A DNA stretch of 64,000 nucleotides from Rhizobium terricola (GCF_012927355.1 NZ_JABBGK010000001.1:310001-374000); one strand, 5' to 3'. Positions 1 through 9,435 are shown, numbered from the stretch's first letter. Notes: generated by a model from the letters alone, not told the origin. Made by a program: numbers and translations.

Positions 1-1
1 C

Positions 2-574
2 TGCGGCAGCCCGCAGGCACGCACCGGCACGGTGACCTTCGACGGCACCGACATCACCAAGATGCCGACGCACCTGATCGCCCGTCGCCGTATCGCCCAG
101 TCGCCGGAAGGTCGCCGTATCTTCCCGCGCATGACCGTCATGGAAAACCTCCAGATGGGCGCCGGGCTCGACAACCTGAAATACTTCCATGAGGACGTCG
201 AGAAGATCTTCGCGCTCTTCCCGCGCCTCAAGGAACGCCAGAGCCAGCGCGGCGGTACGCTGTCGGGTGGCGAGCAGCAGATGCTTTCCATTGGCCGCGC
301 GCTGATGGCACGTCCGAAGCTGCTGCTTCTCGACGAGCCGTCGCTCGGCCTTGCGCCGCTGATCGTCAAGGGCATCTTCGAGGCGATCAAGAAGCTCAAC
401 AAGGAAGAGGGGCTCACCGTGTTCCTCGTCGAGCAGAACGCCTTCGCGGCGCTCAAGCTCTCCGACCGTGGCTATGTCATGGTCAACGGGAAGGTCACCA
501 TGAGCGGAACCGGCAAGGAATTGCTCGCCGATCCTTCCGTTCGGGCGGCCTATCTCGAAGGCGGCCACCACTGA
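2..574 (+). CDS. livF: Branched-chain amino acid ABC transporter ATPase LivF (5' end outside window)
   Basis: Cytoplasmic ATPase subunit of a high-affinity branched-chain amino acid (HAAT family) importer. The frame is already open at base 2, so the gene starts upstream and the Walker A motif lies outside the window; the GTG at 32 is internal. Visible are the family segment SPEGRRIFPRMTVMENL, the ABC signature LSGGEQQML, and Walker B LLLLDEP followed by SLGLAP, ending with the H-loop region and a C-terminus typical of LivF. It is followed 21 bp later by a small membrane protein and then livK on the same strand, so the missing liv permeases and LivG are expected just upstream. Confidence 0.93.
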   Translation, partial: CGSPQARTGTVTFDGTDITKMPTHLIARRRIAQSPEGRRIFPRMTVMENLQMGAGLDNLKYFHEDVEKIFALFPRLKERQSQRGGTLSGGEQQMLSIGRALMARPKLLLLDEPSLGLAPLIVKGIFEAIKKLNKEEGLTVFLVEQNAFAALKLSDRGYVMVNGKVTMSGTGKELLADPSVRAAYLEGGHH

Positions 575-595
575 GCGCGCGAGGGGATTAAGAAT

Positions 596-949
596 ATGCA
601 AGGCTTGTTTTTCGAAACCGACACCGGCGTCCGCTACGTCCTGCGCTTCCTCGTCCTGCTGCTCGGTTTCTGGACCGCGTGGCGTACCGGCAAGGCAGTG
701 GCGGAGGGCTGGCACGGCTTTCCGACCGTTGTGATCTACACGCTGCTGCTCGGCGTCGTGTTGCGTTTCCTGCACTTCGCGCTGTTCCAGGGGCCGATGA
801 TCAGCCCGCTGCTCTACGGCATCGACGTGTTGATTTTGCTCGTGTTTTCGACTGCCGGCTTCCGGACTCGGCGCACGGCCCAGATGGTCAATAACTACTA
901 TTGGCTTTACGAGAAGACCTCGGCCTTCTCGTGGAAGAAGAAAGATTGA
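596..949 (+). CDS. Small membrane protein between livF and livK (DUF6867-like)
   Basis: A 117-residue protein with three predicted membrane segments (about residues 14-30, 42-62 and 68-86) and a basic C-terminus ending in KKKD. The start ATG at 596 lies 21 bp after livF, with a purine-rich GAGGGG ribosome site in front. From memory, short membrane proteins of this size sit next to livF in many rhizobia and are filed under DUF6867; I could not confirm the family here. Function is unknown. Its position suggests an accessory role in, or cotranscription with, the branched-chain amino acid transporter. Confidence 0.75.
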   Translation: MQGLFFETDTGVRYVLRFLVLLLGFWTAWRTGKAVAEGWHGFPTVVIYTLLLGVVLRFLHFALFQGPMISPLLYGIDVLILLVFSTAGFRTRRTAQMVNNYYWLYEKTSAFSWKKKD

Positions 950-1089
950 CAGCCGCGTTTTTCTTGTCGCAGATTGGCGTCAAGAGCGTGAGCTTTCAAA
1001 AGAGTGGAACAGCTTTTCCGGCGCAGTCATGGTGGGTATTGCGCAGGGTTTTCGAAACCTAACCCACTTAAAAAATTGGGAGTAACAAT

Positions 1090-2208
1090 ATGAAGAAGTC
1101 TCTTCTTTCGGCCGTGGCGCTGACGGCAATGGTTGCCTTCAGCGGCACCGCTTGGGCTGACCTGCTGGTCGGCGTCGGCGGCCCGATGACCGGCCCGAAC
1201 GCCGCTTTCGGCGCGCAGCTCCAGAAGGGTGCTGAACAGGCTGCTGCCGACATCAACGCAGCTGGCGGCATCAACGGCGAACAGGTCAAGATCGTCCTCG
1301 GCGACGACGTTTCCGACGCCAAGCAGGGCGTTTCGGTTGCCAACAAGTTCGCTGCTGACGGCGTCAAGTTCGTCGTCGGTCACTTCAACTCGGGCGTTTC
1401 GATCCCGGCTTCGGAAATCTATGCCGAAAACGGCATCCTCGAAGTCACCCCGGCCGCTACCAACCCGACCTTCACCGAGCGCGGCATGTGGAACACCTTC
1501 CGCGTCTGCGGTCGTGACGACCAGCAGGGCGAAGTTGCCGGCAAGTACATCTCCGACAACTTCAAGGACGGCAAGGTTGCTGTCGTTCACGACAAGACCC
1601 CCTATGGTCAGGGTCTCGCCGACGAAACCAAGAAGGCTATGAACGCCCTCGGCGTAACCGAAGTCATGTACGAAGGCATCACCGCCGGCGACAAGGACTA
1701 CTCGGCTCTGATCGCCAAGATGAAGGAAGCCGGCGTTACGCTCGTTTACTTCGGCGGTCTGCACACCGAAGCTGGCCTGATCATGCGTCAGATGGCCGAC
1801 CAGGGCCTGAAGGCTGTCATGATGTCGGGCGACGGCATCACCTCGAACGAACTTGCTTCGATCGCTGGCGACGCAGTCAACGGCACGCTCATGACCTTCC
1901 CGCCGGATCCGCGCCTGAACCCGAACGCTGCTGATGCCGTCAAGAAGTTCCGCGACGCTGGCTTCGAGCCGGAAGCCTACACGCTGTACTCCTACGCTGC
2001 CCTCCAGGTCATCGCCGACGCCGCCAAGAAGGCCGGCTCGAACGATCCGGAAGCCGTTGCTGCCGCTCTCAAGGAAAAGGGTCCGTACACGACCGTTATC
2101 GGCGAGCTGAGCTTCAACGAAAAGGGCGACATCACCCGTCCGGACTATGTCATGTACACCTGGCAGAAGGGTGCCGACGGCAAGTACACCTACCTGCAGA
2201 ACAAGTAA
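1090..2208 (+). CDS. livK: Branched-chain amino acid ABC transporter substrate-binding protein
   Basis: Periplasmic binding protein of the LivK/LivJ type, 372 residues, the usual length. A clear signal peptide spans residues 1-23 (positive MKKS start, hydrophobic core, cleavage after AWA) and is followed by the family opening [17 protein letters not shown] ribosome site (GGGAG) lies about 8 bp before ATG 1090. It follows livF and the small membrane gene after a 140-bp gap, which may hold its own promoter, as is common for highly expressed binding proteins. Codon choice is strongly biased, consistent with high expression. Ligand specificity (Leu/Ile/Val or another amino acid) cannot be read from sequence. 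Confidence 0.93.
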   Translation: MKKSLLSAVALTAMVAFSGTAWADLLVGVGGPMTGPNAAFGAQLQKGAEQAAADINAAGGINGEQVKIVLGDDVSDAKQGVSVANKFAADGVKFVVGHFNSGVSIPASEIYAENGILEVTPAATNPTFTERGMWNTFRVCGRDDQQGEVAGKYISDNFKDGKVAVVHDKTPYGQGLADETKKAMNALGVTEVMYEGITAGDKDYSALIAKMKEAGVTLVYFGGLHTEAGLIMRQMADQGLKAVMMSGDGITSNELASIAGDAVNGTLMTFPPDPRLNPNAADAVKKFRDAGFEPEAYTLYSYAALQVIADAAKKAGSNDPEAVAAALKEKGPYTTVIGELSFNEKGDITRPDYVMYTWQKGADGKYTYLQNK

Positions 2209-2251
2209 TCGTCTCGGCCGTTCATCGGCCGGAATGCAGACTTGCATCGGA

Positions 2252-2288
2252 TGGCCCGGCTCTCAGCCGGGCCATCTGCGTTTTGGGG
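2252..2288 (+). terminator. Intrinsic terminator after livK
   Basis: A perfect 9-bp stem (TGGCCCGGC at 2252-2260 and GCCGGGCCA at 2266-2274) with a 5-nt loop, followed by a short T-run (GTTTTGGGG). It lies 44 bp after the livK stop. Confidence 0.8.
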
Positions 2289-2400
2289 TCTTTCCCAAGC
2301 CGTCTTCGTCCTTCGTCGCATGCACGGCAATTTGCGATTGCGATGCGGATGGTTTCGGTAATACTGCCTCCCGCTTTACGAACTGGGAGGATCGATCATC

Positions 2401-4047
2401 ATGCAAGGTTTCGTCACTGCGGCCGGCGAGGGCATTTACGACCGCGAACTCGACAAGAACACCGCGAACTATTCCCAGATGACGCCGCTCAGCTTCATCG
2501 AGCGGGCCGCGTTCGTCTATCCGGGGCGCACCGCCGTGGTCTACGGCGAGGTCCGGCGCAACTGGGCGCAGACCTATGATCGTGTTCGAAGGCTAGCCAG
2601 CGCTCTGTCCGCCCGTGGCATCGGCAAGGGCGATACCGTCGCCGTCATCGCGGCCAACATCCCGGAAATGTTCGAGCTGCATTTTGCGGTTCCGATGGTC
2701 GGCGCGGTGCTCAATGCGATCAACACCCGCCTCGATGCCGAGGCGATCGGCTTCATCCTGAACCATGGCGAAGCCCGTATGCTGATCGTCGATCCGGAAT
2801 TTTCCGACGTCGCGGAGCGGGCCGTGCATATCGCCGGGCGCCCGATCGAGATGATCGACATCCTCGACCCCGAATTCGAAGGTGGTCACCGCGTGGGCGC
2901 GTCCACCTATGACGACCTTTTGGAGGAGGGCACGCCCGATTTCCGCTGGGAACGGCCGGCCGACGAATGGGACGCGATCAGCCTCAACTATACCTCCGGC
3001 ACCACCGGCGACCCGAAGGGTGTCGTCTACCATCACCGCGGCGCCTATCTCAACGCGATCGGCAACATCCTGACGTGGAACATGGCGAACCACCCGGTCT
3101 ATCTCTGGACCCTGCCGATGTTCCATTGCAACGGCTGGTGCTTCCCCTGGACGATCGCGGCGGCCGCCGGCATCTCCGTTTGTCTGCGCGCCGTGCGCGT
3201 CGAGCCGATCTATGACCTGATCAAGCGCGAGAAGGTCACGCATTTCTGCGGCGCGCCGATCGTGCTCAACCTGCTTGCCCATGCGCCGGACGACGTCAAG
3301 GCCGGGATCGAGCACAAGGTGAGCGTCATGACCGCGGGTGCGGCCCCGCCGGCGGCCGTCATCGAATCGATGGAGGCGATGGGTTTCGACGTGACACACG
3401 CCTACGGCCTCACCGAAACCTACGGGCCGGCGGTTGTTTGTGCCTGGCATGACGAGTGGAACGATCTCGACATTTCCGAGAAGGCGCGCCTCAAGGCCCG
3501 CCAGGGCGTACGTTATTCGGTGCTCGACGGCCTGATGGTCGCCGATCCGGAGACGCTGGAGCCGGTTCCGAGCGACGGGGAGACGATGGGGGAGATTTTC
3601 TTCCGCGGCAACAACGTCATGCGCGGCTATCTCAAGAACCCGTCCTCCTCGGCCAAGGCCTTTGCCGGCGGCTGGTTCCATTCCGGTGACCTCGCCGTCT
3701 GCCATGCCGACGGCTATATCGAGATCAAGGACCGGTCGAAGGACATCATCATCTCCGGCGGCGAGAACATCTCGTCGATCGAGGTCGAGGGTGTTCTCTA
3801 TCGCCACCCGGCCGTGATGGAAGCGGCGATCGTGGCGCGGCCCGACGAGAAATGGGGCGAGACACCCTGTGCCTTCGTCGGGCTGAAGCCGGGATCAACG
3901 GTGACCGAGCAGGAGTTGATCACATTTTGCCGCGCCAACATGGCGCATTTCAAGGCACCGAAGACGGTGGTGTTCGGCCCGCTGCCTAAGACCTCGACCG
4001 GCAAGATCCAGAAATACGTACTGCGCGAGAAGGCCAAGGCGCTCTAG
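2401..4047 (+). CDS. AMP-forming acyl-CoA synthetase
   Basis: Member of the ANL superfamily of adenylate-forming enzymes, 548 residues, expected to activate a carboxylic acid with ATP and CoA. The P-loop-like A3 motif YTSGTTGDPKG is at about residues 197-207, followed by the HHRGAY segment. Later come AYGLTETYGP (A5), WFHSGDLA (A7), the hinge IKDRSKDIIISGGENISS (A8), and KTSTGKIQKY with the catalytic lysine near the C-terminus (A10). A GGGAGG ribosome site lies about 10 bp upstream of ATG 2401. By overall pattern it resembles the medium/short-chain fatty acyl (AcsA/DmdB-like) group, but the substrate is not determinable. It is monocistronic. Confidence 0.92.
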   Translation: MQGFVTAAGEGIYDRELDKNTANYSQMTPLSFIERAAFVYPGRTAVVYGEVRRNWAQTYDRVRRLASALSARGIGKGDTVAVIAANIPEMFELHFAVPMVGAVLNAINTRLDAEAIGFILNHGEARMLIVDPEFSDVAERAVHIAGRPIEMIDILDPEFEGGHRVGASTYDDLLEEGTPDFRWERPADEWDAISLNYTSGTTGDPKGVVYHHRGAYLNAIGNILTWNMANHPVYLWTLPMFHCNGWCFPWTIAAAAGISVCLRAVRVEPIYDLIKREKVTHFCGAPIVLNLLAHAPDDVKAGIEHKVSVMTAGAAPPAAVIESMEAMGFDVTHAYGLTETYGPAVVCAWHDEWNDLDISEKARLKARQGVRYSVLDGLMVADPETLEPVPSDGETMGEIFFRGNNVMRGYLKNPSSSAKAFAGGWFHSGDLAVCHADGYIEIKDRSKDIIISGGENISSIEVEGVLYRHPAVMEAAIVARPDEKWGETPCAFVGLKPGSTVTEQELITFCRANMAHFKAPKTVVFGPLPKTSTGKIQKYVLREKAKAL

Positions 4048-4091
4048 GCCGAGAGCGCCAGTGCTTCAGCGCGGGGGCGGAACGTCAGACG

Positions 4092-4206
4092 TGCCCCTCA
4101 TCCGCCTGCCGGCACCTTCTCCCCGTTGAACGGGGAGAAGGGCCAAGCGGCACCGCGTCGGCCCGCCCTCTCCCCGCGTGCGGGGAGAGGGTTGGGGTGA
4201 GGGGCA
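4092..4206. repeat. RIME-type intergenic mosaic element, copy 1
   Basis: A 115-bp palindromic element beginning TGCCCCTCATCCGCCTGCC and ending GGGTGAGGGGCA, so its ends are inverted repeats. It carries two internal hairpins (TTCTCCCCG...CGGGGAGAA and CTCTCCCCGC...GCGGGGAGAG). A second copy with the same ends and a more degenerate first hairpin is at 34689-34805. Layout and size match rhizobial RIME elements. It sits between two convergent genes (acyl-CoA synthetase and response regulator) and may act as a bidirectional terminator. Confidence 0.8.
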
Positions 4207-4222
4207 AATCCGTGCTCGACGC

Positions 4223-5146
4223 TCAATCCACATGAAGCACATTCGCCGCCATGACCGCGGCGGAGGCGCGGTTTTCGACGCCGAGCTTTACGTAGATCTG
4301 TTCCAGGTGCTTGTTCACCGTGCGCGCCGACAGGCCGAGAATGTCGGCGATGTCGCGATTGGCCTTGCCCTTGGCGATCCACAGCAGAACCTCGGCCTCG
4401 CGCTGGGTGAGCCCGAAATGGCCGCGCAGTGCCTCGTCTGCACTGCGGCGGTCGGCCACCGTCAGGCGGAACAGGAACTCGTCCGGCCCGATCGTGCCGA
4501 GAAAGGCGAGATGCAGCTCCGCACCGCCTGCATGGGTGAAGGAGAACCCGGCGTCGGTTGCCCCAGCGATCGTGTCGCGCCGGGCAAGCCACGCGCCGAC
4601 TTCGCCGGCAACGAGGTCGAGGCCCTCGAAGGTGCCGGTGGCGCTGTCGGCGAGGCGCACGGCCTGGGGCGTCGACCAGTGGATCGCCCCGTCGCCCCGG
4701 ACGGCCAACAGATGGCGGCCTGCGGCATCGAGCGCAACGCGGGCGCTCTGGGCGGAACGCGCATTCGACAGATGCACGCGGATGCGGGCGCGCAGTTCGT
4801 CGATGTTGATCGGCTTGGTCAGGTAGTCGACGCCGCCCGAATCGAGCGCATGAACGACGTGCTCGGTCTCGGTCAGTCCCGTCATGAAGATGACCGGGAC
4901 CTGGGCGACGGCGGGGTTGGCCTTCAGCCGGCGGCAGGTCTCGAAGCCATCCATGCCAGGCATCACCGCGTCGAGCAGGATGAGGTCCGGGCTGACGCGA
5001 TCGACGATCGACAGCGCGACCTGGCCTGAGGTGGCGATCAGCACCGAGAGGCCGGACTGCTCGAGCGCATCGGTCAGGAAGCCGAGCGTCTCGGGACTGT
5101 CGTCGACGAGCAGCACGATGTCGCGCGGGCGGTTGGCGTCAGCCAC
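4223..5146 (-). CDS. Response regulator, receiver plus LuxR-type HTH
   Basis: A 307-residue transcriptional regulator. The N-terminal receiver domain (about 10-125) has the acidic pair VDD, the phospho-acceptor Asp59 in LILLDAVMPGMDGF, a Thr in FMTG, and Lys in the TKPI motif. After a middle region of about 110 residues with no recognisable domain comes a NarL/LuxR HTH (FGLTQREAEVLLWIAKGKAN, then LGLSARTVNKHLEQIYVKLG). Its start overlaps the end of the upstream sensor kinase gene by 8 bp, so the two are translationally coupled and almost certainly form one two-component system. Target genes are unknown; terC, urt and ure lie just beyond the kinase. Confidence 0.92.
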   Translation of the reverse strand: MADANRPRDIVLLVDDSPETLGFLTDALEQSGLSVLIATSGQVALSIVDRVSPDLILLDAVMPGMDGFETCRRLKANPAVAQVPVIFMTGLTETEHVVHALDSGGVDYLTKPINIDELRARIRVHLSNARSAQSARVALDAAGRHLLAVRGDGAIHWSTPQAVRLADSATGTFEGLDLVAGEVGAWLARRDTIAGATDAGFSFTHAGGAELHLAFLGTIGPDEFLFRLTVADRRSADEALRGHFGLTQREAEVLLWIAKGKANRDIADILGLSARTVNKHLEQIYVKLGVENRASAAVMAANVLHVD

Positions 5147-8100
5147 GGCTCTCTTCCCCCAAGGTATCGAACTCTTTCAAGAAGGCCGCAAAGCCGGTCA
5201 TGTCGAAGGCCTGGACATAGCCGCGCGAGGTTTCGACGAAGGCGCTGTTCTCCCCCTGTCTCTCAAGATCGGCAAGCTTGGCCTCGATGCCGCGCACATA
5301 GCCGATTTCGCTCAGCCGCGATAGCTCGGCGACATGCGTGGCACCGGGCGAGGCCGGAGCCTCCCGGCGCGACGGGGAGGGCGGGGCCGCGGTTATCTGC
5401 TCGTCGGCATAGACCCAGTCGAGGCCGAGATACATGGCGAGCTTGTCGCGCAGCCGCTTGACGTTGACCGGCTTGGCGATCGCGTCGTCGTGACCTTCCC
5501 CACCCGGGCCGGGTGCGTCGCCGATATTGGCCGAGAGCATGATGATCGGCGCTGTCTGGCCCGCGTCGCGCAGCTTCTCCACCAGTTGCCAGCCGTTCAT
5601 TCCGGGCATGGAAATATCGACGAGGAAGAGGTCCGGTCGCACGCCCTCGATGAGCGTCAGGCATTCCGGCCCGCCGGCGGCGGTCAGCACGACGAAATCG
5701 AGTGGCGCCAGCACCTCGCGCATCAGGTCGCGGTGATCCTCGTTGTCGTCGACGACGACGATGGTCCGGCGCGGCCCGGTGTAAGAGACGATCCGCCGTT
5801 CGGCCGCGGGTGCCGTGTTCGGCCGGTCGATTGCCGACAGCATCAGCCGGACCTTGAAGGTCGAGCCCCGGTCGCGTTCGCTCGTCACGGAGATTTCGCC
5901 GCCGAGCGTGTTGGTGAGCAGCTTGGTGATCGTGAGCCCGAGGCCGAGGCCCGGGCGAGGGCGGATATTGTCGGCCTCTCCGCGCTGGAAGGGTTCATAG
6001 ATGCGCTTCAGGTCCTTTTCCGCGATGCCGGCTCCCGTGTCTGAAACGGTAAAGGTCGCCACCTGGCTGCGATAGCCGACATCGAAGCGAACGGTGCCTT
6101 CCTCGGTGAACTTCACGGCATTGGACAGCAGGTTGACGAGGATCTGTCGCAGGCGCTTTTCGTCGGTGCGGACATATTGCGGCAGGCTGCGCGACCGGTC
6201 GTGCTCGAAGGTAAGCCCTTTGGCGGCCGCCTGGGGGGTGAACATGTCGATAAGCTGGTCGAGAAAGTCCTGGATGTTCAGCTCGTTGGAGAAGACCTGA
6301 AGACGGCCTGCCTCGATTTTCGAGATGTCGAGCAGCCCGTCGATCAGGCCGGACAGATGGTCGGCCGAACGGCGGATCACCTTGATCGCCGACTGACGCT
6401 GGGGCGGGATCGTCTCGTCGCGCTCGAGGATCTGCGCATAGCCGAGCACGGCGTTGAGCGGGGTGCGCAGTTCGTGGGAGAGGCCGACGACATAGCGGCT
6501 CTTGGCCCGGTTGGCGGCCTCCGCCGTCTCCTTGGCCGTCTGCAGGGCCGCGTCGGTCTTGCGGTGGGCGGCGATCTCCTTGAGCAGCAGCGTGTTCTGG
6601 CGGGAGGATTCCTCCTCCGCCACGACGCGGCTGTCATGGGCAAGCACGTAGAACCAGCTTGCGACGCCCGAGATCACCGAGAAGACGAAGAAGACGATCA
6701 GCACGGTGCGGTTCACCACTTCCGCCGTTTCCGGCGAGGCGGTCGCGACCTGGTGGGCGATGAGCGCGAGGATCGCCCCGATCAGCGAGACGGCGACGAC
6801 TGCCGTGATCGCATAGCGGCCAAGGCGGGTGGAGAGCCAGGCCAGCGCGGGTTCGGGCAGGAAGCGGGCGGCGACGAAGGTCGCCTGGGCGTTGAGCTTG
6901 GCGTGCGGCTTGCACATGTCGTGGCAGCGGCTGTCGAGCGAGCAGCAAAGCGAGCAGATCGGCGCGGCATAGGCGGGGCACCAGGCCATGTCTTCCGGCT
7001 CGAACGGATGTTCGCAGATCGAGCAGGTGATCGCGGTGAGGTTCTTCCAGCTGTGGCGCGGCTTGCGGGCGAGATAGTATTTGCCCTTCGTGCCCCAGGC
7101 GATCAGCGGCGAGATCACGAAGGCGATCAGCGTCACATAGGTGGCGAGCGAGGCCATCAGCGGCCCGAACAGGCCGAAATGGGCGGCAAGCGCGATGCCG
7201 GCCGACAGCACCAGCGTGCCGCAGCCCACCGGGTTGATGTCGTAAAGATGGGCGCGCTTGAACTCTATGCCGGGCGGCGCAAGGCCGAGCGTCTTGTTGA
7301 CGAAGAGGTCCGCCGAAATGGTGCAAAGCCAGGCCATGGCGATGATCGAGAAGATGCCGAGCGTCTCCTCGAGAAGTCGGTAGATGCCGAGCTCCATCAG
7401 CAAAAGGGCGATCGCCACGTTGAAGACCAGCCAGACGACGCGGCCCGGATGGCTGTGGGTGAGGCGCGAGAAGAAGTTCGACCAGGCGAGCGATCCCGCA
7501 TAGGCGTTCATCACGTTGATCTTGAGCTGCGAGATGACGACGAAGCACGCCATCAGCAGCATGGCCGCCGTCTCGTTCGGGATCATGTAGCCGAAGGCGG
7601 CGAGATACATGTGGGCGGGATCGGCCGCCTCGCGGGCGGGCACGCCGGTCGACAGCGTCAGCACGGCAAGGAAGGAGCCGGCCAGCAGTTTCGGCACGCC
7701 GAGCACCACCCAGCCGGAGCCGGCGAGGAAGACCGCGAGGCGATGGCGCAGCTTGCGCCCGCCTTCCGGCGGCAGGAAGCGCAGGAAGTCGACCTGTTCG
7801 CCGATCTGCGGCATCAGGGCAAGGATGACGGCGGACGCCGCGCCGAACTCGATGAGGTCGAAGGGGGCGGCACCGCCCGGGACTGCATTGGAGTGGTTGA
7901 TGCCGGCAAAGGCGCGCCACAGGTCGATCTTTTCCCAGTCGAGCATCGCGATGAAGACGAAGGGCAGGATGTTGAGCACGATCCAGAAGGGCTGGGTCAG
8001 CAGCTGGAATTTCGAGATCAGTCGGACACCGTAGGTGACCAGCGGGATCACCACCAGGGCGGAGATGATGTAGCCGATCCACAGCGGAATGCCGAAGGCG

Positions 8101-8528
8101 AGTTCCAGCGCGCCGGTCATGATCGAGGCCTCGATCGCGAACAGCATGAAGGTGAAACTCGCATAGATCAGCGAGGTGATGGTGGAGCCGATATAGCCGA
8201 AGCCGGCGCCGCGGGTCAGCAGGTCGATGTCGACGCCGTGGCGGATGGCATAGCGGCTGATCGGCAGGCCGACCAGCAGCATCAGGACGGCCGCGGCGAC
8301 AATGGCGAAGAAGGCATTGGTCGTGCCGTAGGAGAGCGTGATCGTGCCGCCGATCGCCTCCAGCGCGAGAAAGGAGATGGCGCCGATCGCCGTCTGCGAG
8401 ATGCGGCTCGACGAGAACTGGCGGGCGCCCTTGGCGGTGAAGCGGAGCGCGTAGTCCTCGAGCGTCTGGTTGGCGACCCAGCGATTGTATTCGCGCCGAA
8501 CCGGGATGATGCGTTGCCGTGCGGCCAT
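5139..8528 (-). CDS. NCS1-type permease fused to hybrid histidine kinase
   Basis: An 1129-residue inner-membrane sensor with an unusual order of parts. (1) A permease-like domain of about 12 membrane segments (about residues 35-490), with the N-terminal NRWVANQTLEDYALRF and SYGTTNAFFAI segments seen in nucleobase:cation symporter-1 proteins. (2) A Cys-rich segment at about 498-545 with CSIC, CSLCC and further Cys/His residues, suggesting a zinc site. (3) Two more membrane segments (about 570-640) and a coiled linker. (4) A HisKA domain with His685 in SHELRTPLNAVLGY, and a HATPase domain with NLLSNAVKF (about 800), DTGAGI and GLGLGLTI. (5) A receiver with Asp971 in LVDISMPGMNGW. (6) A helical tail of about 90 residues with no HPt histidine. 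Analogous transporter-kinase fusions (CbrA-type) are known. The ligand is not known; a nucleobase or related nitrogen compound is my inference. Confidence 0.9.
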   Translation of the reverse strand: MAARQRIIPVRREYNRWVANQTLEDYALRFTAKGARQFSSSRISQTAIGAISFLALEAIGGTITLSYGTTNAFFAIVAAAVLMLLVGLPISRYAIRHGVDIDLLTRGAGFGYIGSTITSLIYASFTFMLFAIEASIMTGALELAFGIPLWIGYIISALVVIPLVTYGVRLISKFQLLTQPFWIVLNILPFVFIAMLDWEKIDLWRAFAGINHSNAVPGGAAPFDLIEFGAASAVILALMPQIGEQVDFLRFLPPEGGRKLRHRLAVFLAGSGWVVLGVPKLLAGSFLAVLTLSTGVPAREAADPAHMYLAAFGYMIPNETAAMLLMACFVVISQLKINVMNAYAGSLAWSNFFSRLTHSHPGRVVWLVFNVAIALLLMELGIYRLLEETLGIFSIIAMAWLCTISADLFVNKTLGLAPPGIEFKRAHLYDINPVGCGTLVLSAGIALAAHFGLFGPLMASLATYVTLIAFVISPLIAWGTKGKYYLARKPRHSWKNLTAITCSICEHPFEPEDMAWCPAYAAPICSLCCSLDSRCHDMCKPHAKLNAQATFVAARFLPEPALAWLSTRLGRYAITAVVAVSLIGAILALIAHQVATASPETAEVVNRTVLIVFFVFSVISGVASWFYVLAHDSRVVAEEESSRQNTLLLKEIAAHRKTDAALQTAKETAEAANRAKSRYVVGLSHELRTPLNAVLGYAQILERDETIPPQRQSAIKVIRRSADHLSGLIDGLLDISKIEAGRLQVFSNELNIQDFLDQLIDMFTPQAAAKGLTFEHDRSRSLPQYVRTDEKRLRQILVNLLSNAVKFTEEGTVRFDVGYRSQVATFTVSDTGAGIAEKDLKRIYEPFQRGEADNIRPRPGLGLGLTITKLLTNTLGGEISVTSERDRGSTFKVRLMLSAIDRPNTAPAAERRIVSYTGPRRTIVVVDDNEDHRDLMREVLAPLDFVVLTAAGGPECLTLIEGVRPDLFLVDISMPGMNGWQLVEKLRDAGQTAPIIMLSANIGDAPGPGGEGHDDAIAKPVNVKRLRDKLAMYLGLDWVYADEQITAAPPSPSRREAPASPGATHVAELSRLSEIGYVRGIEAKLADLERQGENSAFVETSRGYVQAFDMTGFAAFLKEFDTLGEESRG

Positions 8529-8799
8529 GCCTAATTTCTAGCACCCTGGACAAAGTGATTGCAGAATAGGCATCTTCGCGGGAATGGCGGGAAATGCAAG
8601 GGGGCGTGTGGTTTTCGAAGATCGTGCCGCAAAGTCGCATTCAGGTCTTTCGGCCAATCCGCGAAGGCCGAAACTTCATTTCCTCCGCGAGGAAAATGCG
8701 GAAAGGAACCTACTCGCCACGTTTTTCCTTTTGCGTCCGGGCACCCAGACTGTAACGAGTGACCCTATTCTGTTGAAACGTGGGGACGGACCAACTGTC

Positions 8800-9435
8800 A
8801 TGATGGAAATCTTTACCGCCGCGGGCCTCGTGGCGCTCTTTCAGGTGATCGCGATCGATCTGGTTCTTGCCGGCGACAATGCGATCGTCATCGGCATGGC
8901 GGCTGCCGGTCTGCCGGACGCCCAGCGCCGCAAGGCCATCCTGGTCGGCATCCTGGCCGCGACCGTTCTGCGCATCGGCTTTGCCACGATCACGGCCTAT
9001 CTTTTGAACATGGTGGGGCTGCAGCTGCTCGGCGGCCTGCTGCTTGCCTGGGTGTGCTGGAAGATGTGGAGCGAACTGCGCGTCGTCGCCCACGAGCCGC
9101 ACAAGCAGGGCGAGACCGACGACACCGAATTCACCGTGAAGGAAAAGACCTTCGTGCAGGCCGCGATCCAGATCGTGGTGGCGGACGTGTCGATGTCGCT
9201 CGACAACGTGCTGGCCGTTGCCGGTGCGGCCAAGGAACACACGAGCATCCTCGCCGTTGGCCTCGTCCTGTCGATCGCGCTGATGGGCCTCGCTGCGAAC
9301 CTCGTCGCCCGGTTGCTCCATCGTCACCGCTGGATCGCCTATGTCGGCCTCGGTGTCATCGCCTATGTGACGGTCATGATGATCTATCACGGCTTCGTCG
9401 AGGTCTGGCCGCATCTTCTCGGCATTGCTGCCTGA
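8800..9435 (+). CDS. TerC family integral membrane protein
   Basis: A 211-residue membrane protein of the TerC/YjbE/YkoY family with the two conserved acidic motifs, DLVLAGDNAIVIG near the start and DVSMSLDNVLAVAGA in the second half, and about seven membrane segments. The family includes manganese exporters and tellurite-resistance proteins. An in-frame opening extends upstream to 8584, but that N-terminus is not family-like, and a GGGGACGG ribosome site precedes ATG 8800/8803, so I start here. I looked for the manganese (yybP-ykoY) riboswitch often found upstream of such genes and did not see its conserved core. It is transcribed divergently from the kinase gene. Confidence 0.88.
   Translation: MMEIFTAAGLVALFQVIAIDLVLAGDNAIVIGMAAAGLPDAQRRKAILVGILAATVLRIGFATITAYLLNMVGLQLLGGLLLAWVCWKMWSELRVVAHEPHKQGETDDTEFTVKEKTFVQAAIQIVVADVSMSLDNVLAVAGAAKEHTSILAVGLVLSIALMGLAANLVARLLHRHRWIAYVGLGVIAYVTVMMIYHGFVEVWPHLLGIAA

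Noticed and set aside
1027-2247. 406-aa minus-strand ORF opposite livK
   Set aside because: Antisense shadow; livK has signal peptide, family motifs and terminator.
6177-8534. 785-aa plus-strand ORF opposite the sensor kinase
   Set aside because: Same reason: charged low-complexity mirror of a clear transporter-kinase gene.
8584-8799. N-terminal extension of TerC and a possible manganese riboswitch in front of terC
   Set aside because: The extra residues do not resemble the family and a good ribosome site precedes ATG 8800. The conserved core of the yybP-ykoY riboswitch was not found by eye; an Infernal search with the Rfam model would settle it.
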